In this document: one piece after another, positions 1 through 4,889 of the stretch
Layout of the letters: the number at the start of each line of letters is the position of its first letter
Numbering within the stretch: position 1 is the stretch's first letter
Origin: a candidate division FCPU426 bacterium
GTDB lineage: Bacteria; Oederibacteriota; PGYV01; Palsa-1178
Assembly: GCA_003167475.1 (NCBI GenBank)
Contig: PMTB01000194.1
Coordinates: 1-6,188 of the forward strand
Length of the DNA stretch: 6,188 nucleotides
Reading direction: 5' to 3'
The notes under the pieces: model-generated
Databases searched by the model: none
Told to the model about the DNA's origin: nothing
The model's input: only the letters and a program-made list of their open reading frames with translations
Translations under genes and position numbers: made by a program

Positions 1-1
1 C

Positions 2-1507
2 CCGCTGGAAGAACTTTCAGTGGGCCTGAATGTCAGGCTGTCGACTGATTATATAGCTGAATATAAGGACTCAAATGTCACCGTGGACCTTGGCGCCATT
101 TATAAACAACTGGTCAACGGCAACTATTTAAGGGCCGGGCTCGTTATAGGGAACATAGGGACAAAAGCCATAATGAGCGCTGAATCTTTTAACCAGCCTT
201 TTGACGTGGAGATCGGCGTATCGGACCTCACGCAATTATTTGGGTGCGAGTTTCTCCTCACAAGCCAGGTTACTTTCCAGATAGACGACGTGACGCAGTT
301 GGGCCTCGGCGCGGAATACTGGTTCTTTGACACTTACGCATTAAGGGCGGGCGTAAAGATCGGGCACACGCTGGACCCGTCTTTGGGCGCGGGGATAAAA
401 TACAAGAATTTCGAGCTCGATTACGCGTTCGTCAATTATGACACCCTGGGCGCAACGCACAGGTTTTCCCTGCTGTTTTCATGGGGCACGCCGCCGGCGC
501 GCCTGGCGGTTGTCCCGTTCCTTATTTCCCCGAATAATGACGGGTTCCTTGACAAGGCGTATTTCACTCCGATCCTGCAGGAAATAAACCTTATAAATAA
601 TGTATGGATCAATATATATGACGGGAAGGGCTTGAAACTTATTACAAGGATCCCGGCGAAAAAGCCGGACGAGAAAAAAATAGAATGGGACGGCACCAAA
701 GACGGCAAGGTTTTGCCCGACGGGGTTTACAAGGCGTCCGTATCCGCGGAATACGTCATTAACGGCGCGTCCGAATCGAATAAGATCGACATTGAAATAG
801 ACAACACCCCGCCGGAAATAAGCATGGAAGCGGGGCCGGTCTATAAAAGGACTGGCAAAGAGGACGCGCTTTTGATACCTGTCACATTCACGTTCTTTGC
901 CAAGGACAAAAACGGGATAGACCGCTGGCAGCTTGTTATTTGGGGCCCTGATAAAAAAGTATTTTACACTACGTCGGGCAGGGGCATGCCTCCGCTGTCC
1001 GTATCGTGGGATGGCAAAGGCAATGACGGCAGCTACGCCAAAACCAGTATGGAATATTATTACAGTTTTGTGGCCTTTGACACCTTAAATAACAGGAGCC
1101 AGACGCCGGTTGAAAAAAGGCTGCTGCTTGTAAGGGAGATAAAAATAGTGTTCTCGTCCGACGCGCTATTTGACGCCGGCACGGCGAACGTAAAAGTCTC
1201 GGCGTACCAGATGGTAAGGGATTCAAAGTCAATAATAGAACAGTTCCCGGGCACGGAACTAATCGTGGCCGGCCATACAGACAACATAAAGCCGTCAGGC
1301 AAAACTTACATGGATAACATAGAACTCTCCCAGGCCAGGGCCGACGCAGTAAGGTTCTTCATGATAAATTTTATGGGCCTGGACCCAAAAAGGATAATAC
1401 CCGAAGGAAGGGCGGACAGATACCCAATAGCCCCGAACGACACCCCGGAAAACAGGGCGAAGAACAGAAGGGTTGAGATTATAATAAGAAGTACAGTGTA
1501 TAAGTAG
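2..1507 (+). CDS. Outer-membrane PorV/PorQ-like barrel fused to two Ig-like domains and a C-terminal OmpA domain (5' partial)
   Basis: The reading frame is open to the left edge, so the N-terminus and signal peptide lie outside the window. A GTG at 20 could be read as a start but falls inside barrel sequence; residues below are counted from it. Residues 1-155 alternate polar and hydrophobic strands with Gly-rich turns and end in a Phe-Ser-Leu-Leu-Phe-Ser-Trp strand, as in PorV/PorQ-type barrels. Residues 163-262 resemble a FlgD/gliding-motility-type Ig-like domain, with SPNNDGFLD (170-178) and an EWDGTKDG...PDGVY motif (222-237). A second Ig-like domain spans about 263-372 (SWDGKGNDG, 329-337). 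Residues 373-492 form an OmpA-like peptidoglycan-binding domain with GHTDN (418-422), LSQARA (436-441) and NRRVEIII (482-489); D421 and R440 match the diaminopimelate-binding Asp and Arg of the family. The expected role is an envelope protein tethering the outer membrane to the cell wall. The OmpA domain is certain, the barrel family is likely, and the cargo or partner is unknown. Confidence 0.85.
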   Translation, partial: PLEELSVGLNVRLSTDYIAEYKDSNVTVDLGAIYKQLVNGNYLRAGLVIGNIGTKAIMSAESFNQPFDVEIGVSDLTQLFGCEFLLTSQVTFQIDDVTQLGLGAEYWFFDTYALRAGVKIGHTLDPSLGAGIKYKNFELDYAFVNYDTLGATHRFSLLFSWGTPPARLAVVPFLISPNNDGFLDKAYFTPILQEINLINNVWINIYDGKGLKLITRIPAKKPDEKKIEWDGTKDGKVLPDGVYKASVSAEYVINGASESNKIDIEIDNTPPEISMEAGPVYKRTGKEDALLIPVTFTFFAKDKNGIDRWQLVIWGPDKKVFYTTSGRGMPPLSVSWDGKGNDGSYAKTSMEYYYSFVAFDTLNNRSQTPVEKRLLLVREIKIVFSSDALFDAGTANVKVSAYQMVRDSKSIIEQFPGTELIVAGHTDNIKPSGKTYMDNIELSQARADAVRFFMINFMGLDPKRIIPEGRADRYPIAPNDTPENRAKNRRVEIIIRSTVYK

Positions 1508-1530
1508 GGGCGGACCTATGTGTCCGCCCG
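1504..1530. repeat. GTAGGGG-type palindromic repeat overlapping the OmpA-gene stop codon
   Basis: GGGCGGAC (1508-1515) pairs with GTCCGCCC (1522-1529), an 8-bp perfect stem with a 6-base loop. The left end GTAGGGG (1504-1510) contains the TAG stop of the upstream gene. The same heptamer occurs inverted as CCCCTAC at 3099-3105, beside another palindrome. There is no T-run directly after the stem, so I do not call it an intrinsic terminator, although it could protect the mRNA 3' end. Confidence 0.6.
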
Positions 1531-1552
1531 CTGTGGGATTTTGACCTGCGTA

Positions 1553-1574
1553 GAGCGGCTGCTTGCCGCCGCTC
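1553..1574. repeat. Short inverted repeat (hairpin 2 of the 1504-1665 cluster)
   Basis: GAGCGGC (1553-1559) pairs with GCCGCTC (1568-1574), giving a 7-bp GC-rich stem and an 8-base loop. A shifted pairing, GCGGC (1555-1559) with GCCGC (1565-1569), is also possible. Function is unknown; it is part of a run of hairpins between the OmpA-type gene and the NHL gene. Confidence 0.5.
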
Positions 1575-1611
1575 ATCGTTGGTTTTAATGTGTATGTTTA
1601 GATTGTGTAGT

Positions 1612-1638
1612 CGCGGGCCTACGCCCCACCGGCCCGCG
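1612..1638. repeat. GC-rich inverted repeat (hairpin 3) sharing a 10-mer with the 3081-3106 palindrome
   Basis: CGCGGGCC (1612-1619) pairs with GGCCCGCG (1631-1638), an 8-bp perfect stem with an 11-base loop. The loop and 3' arm contain GCCCCACCGG (1623-1632), which recurs exactly at 3085-3094 on the other side of the NHL gene. This suggests related dispersed elements. Confidence 0.55.
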
Positions 1639-1644
1639 CCTAGA

Positions 1645-1665
1645 TTTGCGCTGGATACACGCAAA
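1645..1665. repeat. Small inverted repeat (hairpin 4)
   Basis: TTTGCG (1645-1650) pairs with CGCAAA (1660-1665) around a 9-base loop. It is only 6 bp and could be chance. It is listed because it lies directly upstream of the putative promoter of the NHL gene, where a symmetric site could be an operator. Confidence 0.3.
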
Positions 1666-1669
1666 CTAT

Positions 1670-1700
1670 TTGAAGTGCCTGCGTATTAAGAAGGTTTAAT
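1670..1700 (+). promoter_or_regulatory. Weak candidate promoter for the NHL-repeat gene
   Basis: TTGAAG (1670-1675) resembles a -35 box, and TTTAAT (1695-1700) matches 5 of 6 positions of TATAAT. The spacer is 19 bases, longer than the preferred 17. It sits about 30 bases before the start codon, in the AT-rich part of the intergenic region just after the hairpin cluster. This rests on pattern matching only. Confidence 0.3.
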
Positions 1701-1732
1701 AGCACGAAATATGAATCCAGAGGAGATAAATA

Positions 1733-3013
1733 ATGAAAAAGAAACTCGTTTTATCAATGGTTATTTTAATAGTAGCAGTTCTTACCTCGGGTTTTAAATA
1801 TTCACACATAATGTCTTGGGGAGGTTATGGGACGGATGAAGGAAAGTTTAATAAACCGAAATTTTTAGCCGTGGATAATTCCGGCAATGTTTTCGTAGCT
1901 GACACATATAATTGCAGAATACAAGAATTCAGCCCTGATGGAAGATTCATAAAACAATGGGGAAGCAGAGGGAAAGGTAAAGGGCAGTTTGGCGGTAAAT
2001 TTCCTGTAGGACCTACCGGGATTGCAATTGATAAAAAAGGAAATATATATGTTGCAGACAATAGCAATGAAAGGATAGAAAAATTTGATTCGTTGGGCGG
2101 CTATATAACGGAGTGGTGCGGTTTAACGGAGGCAGATAATATTAGTGACCCTTACGGAATTGCGATAAATAACGATGGGTATGTATATGTAGTCAATTCA
2201 GGCAATCATAATGTTGTGAAATTCACATCGATGGGAAAGTATGTGACAAAATGGGGCGGCAGTTCTGGGAATTACGGAAGTGGAAAAGGAGAGTTTAGGG
2301 AACCCCAAGGAGTAGCAATTGATCAGCAAGGAAATGTTTACGTGGCTGACACGGTGAACAACCGGATACAGAAGTTTTCCGCAGAGGGCAAATATTTAAA
2401 AGAATGGGGGAGAACTGGAAGTGAGGACAGAAATCTTTATTTACCAACAGGGGTTGCGGTTGACAAGGAAGGAAATGTTTATGTTTCAGATGCAGGCAAT
2501 GACAGGATCCAAAAATTTTCAACTGACGGAGTGTTTGAAACAGAGTGGGGTAGCGAAGGATCCGATAATGGACATTTTAGCGATCCTAAAGGAATCACTG
2601 TCGATAACGGCGGTAATGTTTATGTAATTGATAATTATAGCAGAATACAAAAATTTGGATTTTCAATAAAAGGGGAAGATAAGGACAAAATTAATATCGA
2701 CTATAAAATACCTTGCCGCAATTATCCGGAAGTAAATGGAAAATGTTTTACGGTTTATGGACGGACAGATTTTTATAACGGAGCTCCAAGCATGAAAATT
2801 TGGGTGATTGGAACACATCACCTGCTTGGTGTTTGCCAAAATTCTTGTAGTGACTTGTCAATTCCGGACAATCTGGCAAAAGTCATTAAGGACTCTGAAA
2901 CTGAAGTGTACGGAAAATTTACCGTTTGCCCCTTTGGTGATTATAAAGAGGGAGAGATGCAGATGGTTTGTATCGAATCGGTAGAAATTACAAAAGTTGT
3001 TGAAGCGAAATAA
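1733..3013 (+). CDS. Secreted six-bladed NHL-repeat beta-propeller with a cysteine-containing C-terminal domain
   Basis: The ATG at 1733 is set by an AGAGGAG ribosome-binding site (1719-1725) 7 bases upstream. Residues 1-20 are a Sec-type signal or anchor (Lys-Lys-Lys, then a hydrophobic run ending VLTSG) with no lipobox cysteine. Six NHL repeats follow at about 39-77, 92-130, 137-176, 188-226, 235-273 and 282-310, each with the pattern GxAxDxxGNVYVADxxNxRIxKF. Blade 6 lacks its last strand, and the N-terminal segment YSHIMSWG (23-30) matches that strand in the other blades, so the propeller probably closes by a 'Velcro' between the two ends. Residues about 325-426 form a separate small domain with six cysteines (C328, C338, C368, C372, C399, C413) and motifs CFTVYGR, IWVIGT and FTVCPFG; it resembles a domain seen in uncharacterised bacterial proteins, but I cannot name a family. 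NHL propellers usually bind proteins or glycans; ligand and function are unknown. The gene is visibly AT-richer than its neighbours. Confidence 0.85.
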   Translation: MKKKLVLSMVILIVAVLTSGFKYSHIMSWGGYGTDEGKFNKPKFLAVDNSGNVFVADTYNCRIQEFSPDGRFIKQWGSRGKGKGQFGGKFPVGPTGIAIDKKGNIYVADNSNERIEKFDSLGGYITEWCGLTEADNISDPYGIAINNDGYVYVVNSGNHNVVKFTSMGKYVTKWGGSSGNYGSGKGEFREPQGVAIDQQGNVYVADTVNNRIQKFSAEGKYLKEWGRTGSEDRNLYLPTGVAVDKEGNVYVSDAGNDRIQKFSTDGVFETEWGSEGSDNGHFSDPKGITVDNGGNVYVIDNYSRIQKFGFSIKGEDKDKINIDYKIPCRNYPEVNGKCFTVYGRTDFYNGAPSMKIWVIGTHHLLGVCQNSCSDLSIPDNLAKVIKDSETEVYGKFTVCPFGDYKEGEMQMVCIESVEITKVVEAK

Positions 3014-3038
3014 GCATGGAAAATATGGAAAAGGGTCT

Positions 3039-3106
3039 CGTAGGACGTGTGCCGTTTCATGCCGTTTAAAGCCAACCGCCGGGTGCCCCACCGGGGCACC
3101 CCTACG
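3039..3106. repeat. GC-rich palindrome with CCCCTAC end, plus outer CGTAGG/CCTACG arms
   Basis: The core is GGGTGCCCC (3081-3089), loop ACC, GGGGCACCC (3093-3101): a 9-bp perfect stem. CCCCTAC (3099-3105) is the inverse of GTAGGGG at 1504-1510. An outer pair, CGTAGG (3039-3044) with CCTACG (3101-3106), brackets the segment, and a direct 8-mer TGCCGTTT occurs at 3050-3057 and 3060-3067 between them. The stem is followed by CTACGCGACG, not a T-run, so it is not a standard terminator for the NHL gene. It is best read as a dispersed intergenic repeat; mobility is unproven. Confidence 0.55.
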
Positions 3107-3144
3107 CGACGAAAAAACCAATGCAAACATTTCTAAAAATACCG

Positions 3145-3173
3145 TTGACAAACTTCCCGCAAAGGTGTAATTT
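3145..3173 (+). promoter_or_regulatory. Promoter of the pyrRBC operon
   Basis: TTGACA (3145-3150) is a perfect sigma-70-type -35 box. A 17-base spacer leads to TAATTT (3168-3173), a poor -10 match. The alternative TGTAAT (3166-3171) matches 5 of 6 positions of TATAAT but leaves a 15-base spacer. Either would start transcription near 3178-3182, about 30 bases before the PyrR-binding hairpin, which is where a leader promoter should be. Confidence 0.65.
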
Positions 3174-3209
3174 ATTACCGTAACGGAAAAGAAACTTAAA
3201 AAGTAATTG

Positions 3210-3242
3210 TCCTTTAAACTGGCCCTGCGAGGCTGGTAAGGA
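3210..3242 (+). promoter_or_regulatory. PyrR-binding RNA hairpin (anti-antiterminator)
   Basis: The sequence CCTGCGAGGCT (3224-3234) fits the conserved PyrR-binding loop core CCNGNGAGGYU at every position. Around it, UCCUU (3210-3214) pairs with AAGGA (3238-3242) as the lower stem. ACUGG (3218-3222) pairs with CUGGU (3233-3237), C3223 is the expected bulge, and C3224-C3225 pair with G3231-G3232, closing a five-base loop. The unpaired UAA (3215-3217) corresponds to the internal bulge of known sites. In Bacillus, UMP-bound PyrR stabilises this hairpin and so lets the downstream terminator form. The cognate pyrR lies just downstream. Confidence 0.9.
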
Positions 3243-3268
3243 GCAGTCACCAATTTGCCTTCTTACTG
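3234..3268 (+). promoter_or_regulatory. Antiterminator helix of the pyr attenuator
   Basis: The 3' side of the PyrR hairpin, UGGUAAGGAG (3234-3243), can pair with CUUCUUACUG (3259-3268), the 5' side of the terminator. This gives ten consecutive pairs, three of them G-U, around a 15-base loop. The helix excludes both the PyrR hairpin and the terminator, which is the switching logic of known pyr attenuators. The pairing was worked out by hand, without energy calculation. Confidence 0.75.
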
Positions 3269-3293
3269 CATGTCCGCAGGAAGAAGGTTTTTT
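3257..3293 (+). terminator. Intrinsic terminator of the pyr leader (attenuator)
   Basis: CCTTCTT (3258-3264) pairs with AAGAAGG (3281-3287). After one A-G mismatch, CTGC (3266-3269) pairs with GCAG (3276-3279) around a six-base loop, and TTTTTT (3288-3293) follows immediately. It lies between the PyrR hairpin and the pyrR start, so it ends transcription before the operon when it forms. PyrR occupancy should favour it; the antiterminator at 3234-3268 prevents it. Confidence 0.85.
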
Positions 3294-3319
3294 CATTTAC
3301 GGCTTCGCCGTAAATGAAA
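3291..3319. repeat. 13-bp perfect inverted repeat immediately after the attenuator
   Basis: TTTCATTTACGGC (3291-3303) and GCCGTAAATGAAA (3307-3319) form a perfect 13-bp stem with a TTC loop. Its first three bases are the last three of the terminator T-run. It is not needed for the attenuator and looks like an intergenic palindromic element in the leader, or an mRNA-stabilising hairpin. Confidence 0.65.
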
Positions 3320-3346
3320 TCCGCCAAAGCTTTAAGCGACGGCGGA
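3320..3346. repeat. TCCGCC...GGCGGA inverted repeat around an AAGCTT core
   Basis: TCCGCC (3320-3325) pairs with GGCGGA (3341-3346) across a 15-base loop containing AAAGCTTT. It abuts the 13-bp hairpin without a gap. From memory, TCCGCC/GGCGGA-ended elements with an AAGC core are frequent intergenic repeats in several uncultured bacterial lineages. The stem itself is short. Confidence 0.45.
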
Positions 3347-3392
3347 CACACCACTTCCTGTCCCATGCACTTATGCCGCGCCTGCCATAACC

Positions 3393-3406
3393 GGAGGCTT
3401 TAGTTG
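3393..3406 (+). promoter_or_regulatory. Ribosome-binding site fixing the TTG start of pyrR
   Basis: GGAGG (3393-3397) lies 6 bases before the TTG at 3404. No in-frame ATG or GTG near this point has a comparable site. The protein read from this TTG has the length and N-terminus expected for PyrR. Confidence 0.75.
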
Positions 3407-3955
3407 GAAAAAAAGCTTAAAATAAAGAGCGAGATCCTCGACAAACCCTCGATTGCCCGGGCTTTAACCCGTATTGCCCATGAAATAATCGAAAAAAACA
3501 AAGGCGCCGCTAACCTCATTATAGTCGGTATCCGCTCGCGCGGGGACATCCTTGCTTTGCGCATCGCCGATAAGATCAATGAGATTGAATCCGTCAAGGT
3601 GCCTGTCGGCGCTGTTGACATCACTTTTTACCGCGATGACTACGACCGCGTCACAAAAGCCGAAGTAAAATCCACCGAACTCCCCATGAACATAGACGGC
3701 AAGGACATAGTGCTTGTCGACGATGTCCTGTATACCGGCCGCTCCACCCGCGCGGCCATGGACGTTATCATAGAATTCGGAAGGCCAAAAACCATACAGC
3801 TCGCGGTCCTTATAGACCGCGGCCACAGGGAACTGCCCATACAGGCAAATTATGTGGGGAAGAACGTGCCGACCAGCGGCGAAGAAATGATTGTTTTGAA
3901 ACTCCAGGAATCAGACGGCGAAGAGAAAGTCCTTCTCGCTGAAAAGGAGGCTTAA
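3404..3955 (+). CDS. pyrR: PyrR: pyr operon RNA-binding attenuation regulator / uracil phosphoribosyltransferase
   Basis: The 183-residue length is typical of PyrR. The type I phosphoribosyltransferase PRPP loop is seen as IVLVDDVLYTGRST (102-115). GIRSRG (42-47) and the C-terminal RGHRELPI...YVGKNVPTS (139-158) match PyrR rather than the separate Upp family. In characterised members the protein binds a conserved hairpin in pyr mRNA when loaded with UMP, and PRPP counteracts this; many also convert uracil and PRPP to UMP. It is cytoplasmic. The start is TTG, with GGAGG six bases upstream. It is the first gene of the operon, preceded by a leader with the matching binding hairpin, so autoregulation is strongly indicated. 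Its stop is one base before pyrB, and the pyrB ribosome-binding site lies within its 3' end, suggesting translational coupling. Enzymatic activity is not provable from sequence. Confidence 0.95.
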   Translation: MEKKLKIKSEILDKPSIARALTRIAHEIIEKNKGAANLIIVGIRSRGDILALRIADKINEIESVKVPVGAVDITFYRDDYDRVTKAEVKSTELPMNIDGKDIVLVDDVLYTGRSTRAAMDVIIEFGRPKTIQLAVLIDRGHRELPIQANYVGKNVPTSGEEMIVLKLQESDGEEKVLLAEKEA

Positions 3956-3956
3956 G

Positions 3957-4889
3957 ATGGCGCTTCAACATTTGATAGCCCTGCAGGATGTTTCAGCCGA
4001 ACAGATAACCGAGATACTCAAACTCGCCAAAACTTTCAAGGAAGTGAACGAGCGGCAGGTAAAGAAGCTGCCAACCTTAAAAGGCAAAACCGTGGCGAAC
4101 TTCTTTTTCGAGAACTCCACGAGGACTAAAACCTCATTTGAGATTGCGGCCAAAAGGCTATCTGCCGACGTCTTAAACCTTGCCATTTCAACCTCGTCCG
4201 TGGCCAAAGGCGAAACCCTTATAGACACGATCCGTACCATTGAAGCCATGCAGATTGACATCGTTGTGATAAGGCACGGAGTTTCCGGAGTGCCGCAGAT
4301 GCTCACCGGCAACATTTCTTCCCGCATTATAAACGCCGGGGACGGCATGCACGAGCACCCCACACAGGGCCTGCTTGATATGTTCACCATACTTGATAAA
4401 AAAGGAAGGCTCGAAGGCCTCACAGTGGCCATTGTCGGCGATATAGCGCACTCGCGTGTGGCGCGGTCGAATATATGGGGTCTGAAAAAAATGGGGGCAA
4501 AGGTCCGCGTAGTGGGCCCGGCAACTTTGATACCTAAGGACATAGAAAAAATGGGCGTTGAAGTTTACCATGACCTTGAAAAAGGGATAAAAGACGCGGA
4601 TGTCGTCAATATCCTCAGGATGCAGCTTGAGAGGATGAAGAAGCACCTTTTCCCGACCATCAGGGAATACGCCATGTTGTTCGGTGTAAATACCACAAAA
4701 TTAAAGTCCGCAAAGCCGGACTGCCTCGTCATGCACCCGGGTCCCATGAATCGCGGGATAGAAATATCGCCGAACGTTGCTGACGGGCCGCAGTCTGTCA
4801 TAGAAGAGCAGGTCACAAACGGAGTGGCTGTCAGAATGGCTGTCCTGTATCTCATGGGAGGAGGCAAAGCAAATGAAATTATTGATTAA
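3957..4889 (+). CDS. pyrB: Aspartate carbamoyltransferase catalytic chain
   Basis: It condenses carbamoyl phosphate and L-aspartate to N-carbamoyl-aspartate, the committed step of pyrimidine synthesis, in the cytoplasm. The 310 residues match the usual catalytic chain. Carbamoyl-phosphate motif FFENSTRTKTSFE lies at 50-62. SSVAKGET (80-87) carries the Ser and Lys that reach into the neighbouring subunit of the trimer. IRHG is at 105-108, HEHPTQGLLD at 132-141 (Gly where Ala is commoner), HSRVARSN at 165-172, RMQLER (221-226) binds aspartate, and MHPGPMNRG (259-267) is the closing loop. All key residues are present. The ATG at 3957 has AAGGAGG (3944-3950) six bases upstream. No pyrI regulatory chain is present, so control is probably through PyrR attenuation. 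The 3' end overlaps pyrC by 17 bases. Confidence 0.97.
   Translation: MALQHLIALQDVSAEQITEILKLAKTFKEVNERQVKKLPTLKGKTVANFFFENSTRTKTSFEIAAKRLSADVLNLAISTSSVAKGETLIDTIRTIEAMQIDIVVIRHGVSGVPQMLTGNISSRIINAGDGMHEHPTQGLLDMFTILDKKGRLEGLTVAIVGDIAHSRVARSNIWGLKKMGAKVRVVGPATLIPKDIEKMGVEVYHDLEKGIKDADVVNILRMQLERMKKHLFPTIREYAMLFGVNTTKLKSAKPDCLVMHPGPMNRGIEISPNVADGPQSVIEEQVTNGVAVRMAVLYLMGGGKANEIID

Noticed and set aside
20..22. GTG at 20 as the true start of the first gene
   Set aside because: The frame is open to base 2, there is no ribosome-binding site before it, no signal peptide follows, and the sequence begins in mid-barrel. The gene is 5' partial.
1504..1665. CRISPR array or tRNA in the hairpin-rich intergenic region
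   Set aside because: The stems differ in sequence and spacing, no repeat-spacer periodicity exists, and no cloverleaf or T-loop motif is visible.
1733..1798. Lipoprotein signal peptide on the NHL protein
   Set aside because: The end of the hydrophobic segment reads VLTSGF with no cysteine, so there is no lipobox.
3081..3101. Intrinsic terminator for the NHL gene
   Set aside because: The stem is strong but is followed by CTACGCGACG instead of a T-run; on the other strand the T-run is on the wrong side.
2858..3253. Reverse-strand open frame of 131 codons across the end of the NHL gene and the pyr leader
   Set aside because: It covers the NHL coding end, the palindrome, the promoter and the PyrR hairpin, and its translation shows no recognisable motif.
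3371..3390. TTATG/CATAA stem just before the pyrR ribosome-binding site as a translational switch
   Set aside because: Five AT-rich pairs with a ten-base loop are too weak, and the stem does not cover GGAGG.
3965..4543. Reverse-strand open frame of 192 codons
   Set aside because: It lies wholly opposite pyrB, whose catalytic motifs are intact; its translation shows no domain.
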